Shown here piece after piece: positions 54,725 to 63,505 of a DNA stretch of 64,000 bases. The notes beneath the pieces were generated by a model, which saw only the letters and a program-made list of their open reading frames with translations, was not told the origin of the DNA and did not search any database. Numbering within the stretch: position 1 is the stretch's first letter; every line of letters starts with the position of its first letter. Origin of the DNA: Thraustochytrium sp. TN22 (Eukaryota; Sar; Bigyra; Thraustochytrida; Thraustochytriidae); NCBI GenBank assembly GCA_013306675.1, contig JABLUY010000005.1, forward strand, positions 132,416-196,415, in the 5' to 3' direction. The position numbers were made by a program, and so were the translations under genes.

Positions 54725-56913
54725 TTAATTCTCAACGCGGCACGACTGCAGCATGACGCGCACGATAAAGAGGGCAGAGATCAGAACGGTCCACCAGTAC
54801 GCAGGGGTTTCGACGGCGGCGCTTAGCAGGGCACCGTTGATGATCTGAATGACGAGCTGGGGAGCGGTCGCCAAGATGACATCCAGCCTGCACATCGAGT
54901 AGAAGTCCTTGACATCGAAAACCGGCTCCTCCAGCTGAACTTCAGCGGCCCTCGGCAGGTTCTCCGCGTCCTCGCGGGCAGGTGGCGATGCGAGCTTCGC
55001 GATGACGACGTTGATATTGGAGTTCTGGCTCTGTCTCCCAGTCGGTCCAGTCGCGCTCATTGGGCGACCCGCCGTGGTTGAAGATCCGCTTGCCCGCAGG
55101 CCGTCCGGGTTGAGCAAGACGAGCTGCTTGGGAACACGGAATGGGAGTAGCTTGAGAGCATAGAAGAGGAAGCCGACTATGAAGCGCATGAAGTAGCGAA
55201 CCATCGTGGAGCTGGGCTTCGTGCGTGCTGGATTTCGTCGCAGCCAAATGACATAGGGGGCGGCGCGGAGGCTCAGTGCGATGCAACTGACGGCAAAGAG
55301 CGACGGGTTGAGGAAGAGGCCCTCGGCCGTGTAGTACAAGTAGCCGGCGAGGTCTCCCACGGACAGCATCGCGTCCAGGAGCAATTCCCGCCGGAACCGG
55401 CCCACGGCGAGAGCCAGCAGCGCTGGCACGGGCAGGAGGAGACAAATGGCGAGCATCGCGGATGCCGCGCTGCCTTCCATGTCAGCAAGGAAGGCGCACG
55501 CTCCGTCAACCTCCACGCCAGAGGTACACGCTTGCGCTGGGGATGACGTGGGGCTTCTGGATGACGTGGGGCTTCTGGATGACGTGGGGCTTCTGGTTCC
55601 TTCCTTGACGTTGCCTAGCAGGGCTGTGTCCTCGAGATTGCTGAGTGTGGAGATGAGGCCCATTGGAAGCACAGTGAGGTCGTTCGAGCGAAGATCGAGC
55701 ATGGTGAGCGAGACGAGGTTGAGAATGGAGTCCGGGAGCGAGGTCAGGTCGTTGTCGCGCAGGGTCAGCTTGGTGAGCGCCGTCAGGTATCCAATGGCGT
55801 CCGGCAAGGCCGTCAGCGCGCAGGAGTCGATCTCGCTGTGGAGCAGCGTGGTTAGCTCAAAACTTTTCCGAGCGCGAGGATTGGCCTTTCGGTGAAAGAA
55901 ACGTACAGATGTTGGAGAGCGGTGAGGCTGGAGATCTCGGGCGAGAGATCTTCCAGGTTGATGTTGTTTGAGAGGGTGAGTGAGGTCAGCGCACTGGCCG
56001 AGCCAATCTCGGACGTCACGGAGGTGAGTCTGTTGAACGATATGTCGAGCCTGGTGAGATCTGTAAGACGCGTGAGGAGTGCGAGGTCTGGAATGAGGTT
56101 GCCTTCCAACCGCAGGTCCTGGACGCTCGAAGGCAGATTCGGGAAGTAGTCGAGGACGTTTTGGTGCACCCAGACTTGCCTCAGCAAGGTACAATCCTCA
56201 ATTCTCTCAGGAATCTCGTACATGTTGTTGCGAGGCGCATTGAGCTTCGTCAGGGAGCGGAGTTTGCTCATCTCTCCATCGAGTCTCGTGAGTTGGTTGT
56301 TGTCCATGTACAGCTGCACCCACTTCCCGTGGCTGTAGAAGCCATGCGAATGTGGAATGCTGCTGATCTGGTTGCTGATGATATTCAGATCTGTCATGCT
56401 CGTGAGCGCGTTGATGGTGCTCGGTAGCGCCGTAAGCTCGTTGTGCCGTAAATTCATCCAGCTGAGCCCGGTGAGCGCCCCGATGTTCTCAGGCAGCGCC
56501 GAGAGGAGGTTTGTGGTCAGGGAGAGGTCCGTAAGCGAGGTGAGCGTCGTGATCCAGTCGGGAAGCTCGGGTAGAAGGTTGTTCCCGAGGTTGAAGTTCG
56601 CCAGTGCCGTGAAGGCGCCCCACGCGTCCGGCACGCTCGCGAGCTGGTTGGACGTGACATCGAGTGACTCGACGGTCGCGACGTCTCCGAGGTACGCCGT
56701 GAGGTCCGGCGGCTCGCCCGCGCACGAGCTGCATGTAATGCTGGTCGTCGGCGAGCCCGCGCTGGTGCACACACACGCGGCGGACGCTGGCGCTGCGAGC
56801 AGCACGGGCCCTGCGAGCGCCGTCAGGAGCGCCAGCGCCAGCGCCACACCAGGGCGCCGCCGAGCTCCGGCCACCGTCTGCGCATCTGCGCCCGCGCTAC
56901 CGCACGAGTCCAT
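54725..56913 (-). CDS. LRR-polytopic membrane protein, paralogue B (two exons)
   Basis: Exons 56913-55907 and 55835-54725 join to 705 residues. I start at MDSCGSAGADAQ because genes C and D begin the same way; an upstream in-frame TTG is not used. A signal peptide ends near APASA, followed by the Cys cap CVCTSAGS..CSSC. The LRRs (about 60-395) carry the family's conserved landmarks SNQLASVPDAW, LPDWITTLTSL, NNMYEIPERIED and EIDSCALTALPDAI, the last just after the splice. The stalk is built from RSPTSS triplicates. About five membrane segments follow, with TAEGLFLNPSLFAVSCIALSL and APQLVIQIING marking the XKR-like pair. The protein ends SCRVEN. It lacks the long cytoplasmic tails of A and D. 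Same strand as C, its closest relative. Confidence 0.8.
55547..55598. repeat. 18-bp minisatellite in the gene B stalk
   Basis: Three near-perfect 18-bp copies (GATGACGTGGGGCTTCTG on the plus strand) encode RSPTSS repeats between the LRRs and the first membrane helix. Confidence 0.9.
55836..55906 (-). other. 71-nt phase-2 intron of LRR gene B
   Basis: Donor CT|GTACGT, acceptor CTCCACAG|CGAG, branch-like GCTAACC 19-25 bases before the acceptor. Unspliced, the frame reads 17 more residues (YVSFTERPILALGKVLS) to a TAA that is part of the branch motif. Confidence 0.88.
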
Positions 56914-57951
56914 CCTCGGTGGCAGGCCGCAGGCACGATCACGATTTGCCTGGCGGCCCGGCCGGCTAGACTTCAACTTGGACTCACGTTGCCATCACCA
57001 GTGACGACGGCGGCCTGCGTCAAATTCGACGCGTGCAGCGGCGCGCGCCGCGCCGGCGCCGCCGTGCAGTGCCGCGCAGTGCGGACAGTGCGGACTCGGA
57101 GACCGTACGTCGCCGGCGGGGCTCCGGGGTCCGGGGGCGGGCCGGCGGCGCGGCGCGCGACCTCCTCGCCTTTCCTCCCGCCGCCGGTGCATCATGATGC
57201 CATGGGCTACCACCGCGACTGCCGCCGCCGCCGCCGCTGCGCAGTGTGCGCGTCAAATTAGACGCAGGCAGCCACGTCACCGTGACCGCCGTGACCGTGA
57301 CCGTGGCCGTGAGTCACGACTCGGAGGGCAACTTCAAGTTGAACTTGAACTCACATCAGCCTGGACTCGGAGGGCCCGGGGCCCGGGGGCACTGCACCGG
57401 CGGGGGCGGGCCGGCGGCGCGGCGCGCAACGTTTTCCTCTCCTCCCGTTGCATGCCATGGGCTGTAGGGTTCGGCTGCTGGCTGCGTACAGCGTGGTGTG
57501 GTGCTGCGGTTGCGGGTGGTCGCTGTGCTGTGCACTGCAAGCTGTGCACTGCAAGCCAGCCTGCTGAGTGGCAGGCTGCTCGGAGCCTCGGGGCGCGGAG
57601 CGGAAGCAGCAGAAGCGAGCCCGGCAGCCTGCCACTGAGAAGGCGAGACGACGTAAGGTTGACTGCACTGGCAGCGGGAGGGCATCGGCAGATGACAGGC
57701 ATGCAGACACCCAAGGCCAGGAGGAGGTGACGCTCGGCGGAGAGCCGCGCTTCCGAGCGGGCAAGGGTGTCCGCCTGGCTCTGTGGCTTCGCGGTGCGAC
57801 GAGACACTAATCAGCTAGCTCGCAGCCTTGCATCAGAAGCCCCTGCAGTGGCTGCAGCTGGAGGTTGGAGGCACGCGTCAAGAGCGCACTGCAAACGGCC
57901 CGTCATCGAAAGAGATGATGGTACCGGTAGTTATAAACGACGAACTTGATT
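56914..57951. promoter_or_regulatory. Gap between LRR genes B and C with a duplicated block
   Basis: 1.04 kb holding the promoter of B and the 3' flank of C. An imperfect direct duplication of about 234 bases occupies 57017-57470. GACTCGG occurs at 57093, 57318 and 57364. GTGCACTGCAAG is repeated near 57530-57555. Frames here are low complexity; I see no gene. Confidence 0.55.
57017..57470. repeat. Imperfect direct duplication (about 234-bp spacing) upstream of LRR gene B
   Basis: Unit 1 opens GCGTCAAATTCGACGC (57017) and unit 2 GCGTCAAATTAGACGC (about 57249). Both carry a GGACTCGGAG block, a GGGCGGGCCGGCGGCGCGGCGCGC block, a TTTCCTC..CTCCCG block and end in CATGCCATGGGCT or CATGATGCCATGGGCT. 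Confidence 0.75.
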
Positions 57952-60143
57952 TCAATTTTCAACACGGCGCGAATGCAGCATGATGCGCACGATAAAGAGG
58001 GCAGAGATGACAACGGTCACCAAATACGCAGGGTTTTCGACGGCGTAGCCGCTCAACAGAGCACCGTTGACGATTTGAATGACGAGCTGAGGAGTGGTCG
58101 CCAAGATGACATCCCGCCTGCACATCACGTAGAAGTCCTTGACATCGAAAGCCGGCTCCTCCGGCAGAATTGCAACGGCGCTCGGCAGATCCTCCGCTCC
58201 CTCGCTGGCAGGTGACGATGCGAGCCTCGCGATGACGACGCTGGAGTTCTGGCTCTGTCTTCCAGGCGGTCCAGTTGCGCTCACCGGGCGACCCGCCGTG
58301 GTTGAAGATCCGCTCGCCCACAGGCCGTCCGGGTTGAGTACGACGAACTGCTTGAGACCGCGGAATGGGAGTAGCTTGAGAGCATAGAATATGAAGCCGA
58401 CTGTGAAGCGCAGGAAGTAGGGAACCATCGTGGTGGCGCTGGCCTTGGAGCGTGCTGGATTTCGCCGCAGCCAAATGACATAGGGGGCGGCGCGGAGGCT
58501 CAGTGCGACGCAACTCACGGCAAAGAGCGACGGGCTGAGGTATAGGCCCTCGACCGTGTAGTACAGAATGCTGGCGAGGTCTCCCACGGACAGAATCGTG
58601 TCCAGGAGCAATCCCCGCCGGTACCCACCCACTGCGAGAGCCAGCAGCGCTGGCACGGGCAGGAGGAGACAAACGGCGAGCATCGCGGATGCCGCGCTGC
58701 CTTCCGTGTCAGCAAGGAAGGCGCACGCTCCGCCCACCTCTACGCCAGAGGTGCACACCAATGTCGTCGGCGACTCCGTTGGCGACGCAGATGTCGGCGA
58801 CTCCGTTGGCGACTCCGTTGGCGACTCCGTTGGCCACGGCAACTGCTCGCCCAGCAACTCTATATCCTCGAGGTTGCTGAGAACGTCTACGAGGTCCTCC
58901 GGAAGATCCGTGATGTAGTTCGAGCGAAGATCGAGCATGGTGAGCGAGACGAGGTTGAGAATGGAGTCTGGGAGCGAGGTCAGGTAGTTGTCGCGCAAGG
59001 TCAGCTTGGTGAGCGCCGTCAGGTTTCCGATGGCGTCCGGCAAGGACGTCAGCGCGCAGGAGTCGATCTCACTGTGGAGGAGCGTGGTCAGCTCAAATCT
59101 TTTCCGAGCGCGAGGATTGGCCTCCCGGTGAAAGAAACGTACAGATATTGGAGAGCGGTGAGGCTGGAGATCTCGGGCGAGAGATCTTGCAGGTTGATGT
59201 TGTTTGAGAGGGTGAGTGAGGTCAGCGCACTGGCCGCGCCAATCTCGTAGGTCATGGAGGTGAGTCTGTTGGACGATATGTCAAGATTAGTGAGATCTGT
59301 GAGGCGCGTGAGGTGTGAGATCTCTTCGATGAGGTTGTTCTCCAACCGCACGTCCACGACACTGAAAGGCAGTTTCGGGAAGGTGGTGATGTTGTTTTGG
59401 TGCACCCAGACTTGCGTCAGCACGGAGCAAGCCTGGATTGCCGAAGGGATCTCGTACATGATGTTGCGAGGCGCATGGAGCGTCGTCAAAAGACTGAGTT
59501 TGCTTATCGCTCCAGAGAGTCTCTCGAGTTGGTTGTCACCCAAGTACAGCTCCCGCCACTGTCCGTGACTGTAGAAGCTAGAGGGAAAGCTGGTGATCTG
59601 GTTGCTGATGACGTTCAGCTCTGTCATGCTCTGGAGCGCGCTGATGGAGCTCGGTAGCGTCGTGAGCTCGTTGTGCCATAAATGCATCCCAGTGAGACCG
59701 GTGAGCGCCCCGATGTTCTCAGGCAGCGCCGCGAGGAGGTTTGTGGTCAGGGAGAGGTCCGTAAGCGAGGTGAGCGTCGTGATCCAGTCGGGGAGCTCGA
59801 GCAGAAGATTGTTATCGAGGTTCAAGTCGGCCAGCGCCGTGAAGGCGCTCCACGCGTCCGGCACGCTCGCGAGCTGGTTGGATGTGACATCGAGTGACTC
59901 GACGGTCGCGACGTCACCGAGGTACGCCGTGAGGTCCGGCGGCTCGCCCGCGCACGAGCTGCATGTAATGCTGGTTGTCGGCGAGCCCTCGCTGGTGCAC
60001 GCACACGCAGCGTGGGCTGGCACAGCGAGCAGCACGGGTCCTGCGAGCGCCGTCAGGAACGCCAGCGCCAGCGTCACACCCGAGCGCCGCCGAGCTCCGG
60101 CCACCGTCTGCGCAGCTGCGCTCGCGCTACCGCACGAGTCCAT
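57952..60143 (-). CDS. LRR-polytopic membrane protein, paralogue C (two exons)
   Basis: Exons 60143-59143 and 59071-57952 join to 706 residues. The start MDSCGSASAAAQ aligns with B and D. The signal peptide ends near VPAHAA, followed by the cap CACTSEGS..CSSC. The LRR landmarks are as in B, but the middle repeats diverge (FYSHGQWREL in place of FYSHGKWVQL). After the splice comes EIDSC.LTSLPDAIGN, then a stalk of PTESPTESPTESP plus PTSASPTESP, and about five membrane segments with YTVEGLYLSPSLFAVSC and TPQLVIQIVNG. It ends HSRRVEN, matching B. It is probably a cell-surface receptor-like protein; the ligand is unknown. It is divergent from D, with which it shares a 960-base upstream region. 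Confidence 0.8.
58764..58838. repeat. 12-bp minisatellite in the gene C stalk
   Basis: Plus-strand GGCGACTCCGTT-type units, partly interrupted, encode PTES/PTESP repeats. It is the same unit as in gene D but with fewer copies. Confidence 0.88.
59072..59142 (-). other. 71-nt phase-2 intron of LRR gene C
   Basis: Donor CT|GTACGT, acceptor CTCCACAG|TGAG, branch-like GCTGACC. It differs from the gene B intron at about 5 of 71 positions. The in-frame stop here is TGA, again inside the branch motif. Confidence 0.88.
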
Positions 60144-61103
60144 CCTCGGTGCTAGGCCGCAGGCACGATCACGATTTGCAATGCAATGCTTGGCGGCCAG
60201 AGCGGCTGGGGTCCTCGCCACATCTGTGGCAAGAACGAAAACGTTGACGTTACTGCTAACTAAAAGCGGCACTGCCAGTGCCAGTGCCACCGTGATAAGG
60301 CCAGCGGCCGGCGGCAGTGCACTGTGTAGGAGGAGGTACGAACATACTGATACTAAGTTGACGCAATCGGCGCCATCGTCGGCCGCGCGGCTGTCTCGCA
60401 CTGGCAGGCCGTCCCCGGCGGCCGGGCCAGGCCGGGGGCGGGCCGGCGGCCTCGCTCACTGTGCCACTCTGGCACCTTTCCGACCCTGCACTGCAGTGTT
60501 GCGCCGCTGGCAGGGCTGCTGGCCGCGTAGCACTGCAGGGGCCAACTTGTATGCGACGACGCTCACGCTGGAACAGGTGGCGCGGGCCGGCCCTCCGAGC
60601 CCCACTGGCAGCCACCAGGGCCAGGCCAGCCGAGTCCGAGTGGTCACTGGGAGGCCGACCAATGGCAGTGGAGGTTGCGGCGGCGCCGCTGTCAGTCAGC
60701 TGGAGCAACAGGTTGGGGCTGTCGCTGTGCCATTGGGCTCGGCCCGTCGAGACGCCACGACGAGACCGTGACTCGGTCCGAGTCGCATTCAAGTTCACAT
60801 CAAGTTTAGGAGTGAAATGACGGTTAGCATCGCGCGAATCGAAACCGCTGCCACTGCCAGTGGCGGCGGCCACGGCAAGCACCGAGACCGCGACCGTGAC
60901 TGGCAGTGACAGGCAGTCCAGACTGCGCCCCGCCGCCCCGCCGGCGTCCGAGTCCTCCCCGGGCCCCTTTCCCCCGCATTCCCCCCTACTTGACATGGAG
61001 AACCCAGGAGAATTCGGATCAGTCACGGCGGCCAGAGGTCTCGAGGCGCGCATTTCGCGCAAGTCATGAACGTGCCTGCGGCCCGCCGAGCCTGCCACCG
61101 ACG
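60144..61103. promoter_or_regulatory. Divergent promoter region of LRR genes C and D, rich in CACTG-N-CAGTG motifs
   Basis: 960 bases between divergent ATGs. Inverted-repeat motifs of the CACTGSCAGTG type or half-sites lie at 60269-60290, 60398-60408, 60602-60611, 60659-60671, 60851-60863 and 60895-60912. CCGAGTC or GACTCGG lies at 60630, 60770, 60778 and 60948. No gene is recognised. Confidence 0.55.
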
Positions 61104-63505
61104 ATGGACTCGCACGGTAACGCGGGCGCAGCTGCGCAGACGGTGGCCGGAGCTCGGCGGCGCCCTGGCGTGGCGCTGGCGCTGGCGCTCCTGACGGCGC
61201 TTGCAGGACCCGCGCTGCTCGTAGCGCCAGCGTCCGCTGCGTGTGTGTGCACCAGCGAGGGCACGCCGACGATCAGCATCGCATGCAGCTCGTGCGCGGG
61301 CGAGCCGCCGGACCTCACGGCGTACCTCGGTGACGTGGCGACCGTCGAGTCACTCGATGTCACGTCCAACCAGCTCGCGAGCGTGCCGGACGCGTGGAGC
61401 GCCTTCACGGCACTGGCGAACTTCAACCTCGGGCACAACCTTCTACTCGAGCTCCCCGACTGGATCACGACGCTCACCTCGCTTACGGACCTCTCCCTGA
61501 CCACAAACCTCCTCTCGGCGCTGCCTGAGAACATCGGGGCGCTCACCGGGCTCAGCTGGATGAATTTACGGCACAACGAGCTCACGGCGCTCCCGAGCAC
61601 CATCAGCGCGCTCAAGAGCATGACAGATCTGAACATCATCAGCAACCAGATCACCAGCATTTCGCATTCGCATGGCTTCTACAGCCACGGGAAGTGGGTG
61701 CAGCTGTACATGGACAACAACCAACTCACGAGACTCGATGGAGAGATGAGCAAACTCCGCTCCCTGACGAAGCTCAATGCGCCTCGCAACAACATGTACG
61801 AGATTCCTCCGAGAATTGAGGATTGCACCTTGCTGAGGCAAGTCTGGATTCACGAAAATGCCATCATCTACTTTCCGACACTGCCTTCGAGCGTCCAGGA
61901 CCTGCGGGTGGAGACCAACCTCATCAGCGACCTCACAGCCCTCACACGTCTTACAGATCTCACAAGGCTCGACATATCGTCCAACAGACTCACCTCCGTG
62001 TCGTCCGAGATTGGCACGACCAGCGCTCTAAAGTACCTGTACCTTTTGGACAACAGCAACTTGCAGAGAATCGCAGCCGAAATTTCACGCCTCACCGACC
62101 TGAAAGAACTGTACGTTGCTCTCACCATGAGACCGATCCTCGCGCTCTGCAAAGATTTGAGCTAACCACGCTGCTCCACAGCGAGATCGACTCCTGCGCG
62201 CTGACGGCCTTGCCGGACGCCATCGGAAACCTGACGGCGCTCACCAAGCTGACCTTGCGCGACAATTATTTGACCTCGCTCCCGGACTCCATTACCAACC
62301 TCGTCTCGCTCACCATGCTCGATCTTCGCTCGAACTACATCACGGATCTTCCGGAGAACATCGTTGACACTCTCAGCAACCTCGAGGATATAGAGTTGCT
62401 GGGCGAGCAGCTGCAGTGGCCAACGGAGTCGCCAACGGAGTCGCCCACGGAGTCGCCCACGGAGTCGCCCACGGAGTCGCCAACGGAGTCGCCAACGGAG
62501 TCGCCCACGGAGTCACCCACGGAGTCGCCAGCGATCGTGGCACCAACGGAGTCGCCGATATCATCGGTCGAAACAACGCAAAGCAAGTGCAGTCCCGGCC
62601 CAGAGATCAATGGCGCGTGCGCCTTCGTCACAGACTCGGATGGTTCTGCGGCCTCAGCACTCCTCGTCATTTGCTTCCTGCTGCCCATGCCGGGGATACT
62701 GACCCTGATTATCCTCTTGCGCTCCCGGGGTCTGCACGTGCTCCCGAACATGGTGCTGTCCGCAGGCGACCTTGCCAGCGACCTTTACTACGTGGTTCAG
62801 GGTCTCTACGTGAGCCAGGGGCTCATGCTCGTGAGCCTTTTGCTGGCCCTTCGCCTCGTCCCTTTCGCCGCCTGGCTGATGCGGAACCCAATGCGCGGGG
62901 AGCCCAACCCGAGGATGGGAACTGTGGCGATCCGTATTCTCTCGGTGACTGGCCATTGCGCACGCGTCGCGGCCGGCATCGTCCTCTATAACCTCAGGTT
63001 GCTCCCGTTCCGGCGACCGAAGCAGCTCGCTCTACTTGACCCAGACGTGATACCAGCCTATGGGCGCCTGTGGCAAACAGTGACCAGGTATGACCCGGTT
63101 GTTATTGCAAAGACTACTGTGGCCATTGCGGTCGATGTGGACAGCGAGCAGCAGCCTCAGATCAGAGCCGAGCTGTACGAGGACGACCAGGACTATGGAG
63201 AGGAGCTGGTCATCGCACGAAAGCAGGAGGAGCCGCGGTTTGACGATGAGGCTTTTCGCATCATGTGCAAGTGGGATGCTGCTGCTGTGAGCGTGCCACA
63301 GCTCCTCATCCAGTGCGTCAATGGCGTGCTCCTGGGCGAGGATGCCCTCACAAGCCATGCCTACCAGGTGACGGTCACCTTTTCTGTCCTCTTCATGGTC
63401 TCAACTTGTGCGACAGTCTGGGCGGAACGCCGGTCGGCACCGGAGTCTTCCGACGATGTGGAGGGGACCCCGCAAGTTGGATCACTCGTGTCGTCAAGGT
63501 CGTAA
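61104..63505 (+). CDS. LRR-polytopic membrane protein, paralogue D (two exons)
   Basis: Exons 61104-62110 and 62182-63505 join to 776 residues. It begins MDSHGNAGAAAQ, with a signal peptide ending near APASA and the cap CVCTSEGT..CSSC. The LRR ectodomain (about 60-400) is close to B through NNMYEIPPRIEDC and diverges just before the splice. After EIDSCALTALPDAIGN the stalk has nine consecutive PTES units. The membrane half is unlike B and C in detail: LLVICFLLPMPGILTLIILL, SAGDLASDLYYVVQGLYV, LMLVSLLLALRLVPF, a basic loop, VSVPQLLIQCVNG and VTFSVLFMVSTCATVW, then an acidic and Ser-rich tail. SAGDLASDxYY is shared with gene A, so D looks like a B/C-type ectodomain on an A-type membrane half. 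Confidence 0.8.
62111..62181 (+). other. 71-nt phase-2 intron of LRR gene D
   Basis: Donor CT|GTACGT, acceptor CTCCACAG|CGAG, with GCTAACC as branch motif. The last 28 bases match the gene B intron almost exactly, while the 5' part has several differences. Retention would add 17 residues, ending at TAA. Confidence 0.88.
62420..62528. repeat. 12-bp minisatellite in the gene D stalk (nine copies)
   Basis: ACGGAGTC recurs every 12 bases at 62423, 62435, 62447, 62459, 62471, 62483, 62495, 62507 and 62519, encoding PTESPTES... One more isolated unit follows near 62550. Confidence 0.95.

Noticed and set aside
62420-62528. Regular 12-bp repeats considered as a CRISPR array
   Set aside because: There are no spacers, the unit is coding (PTES) and the gene is eukaryotic.
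51794-63505. LRR genes read as pairs of truncated genes or pseudogenes
   Set aside because: In all four cases a short intron with good donor, branch and acceptor sites joins the halves in frame at the same position and phase, so they look intact.
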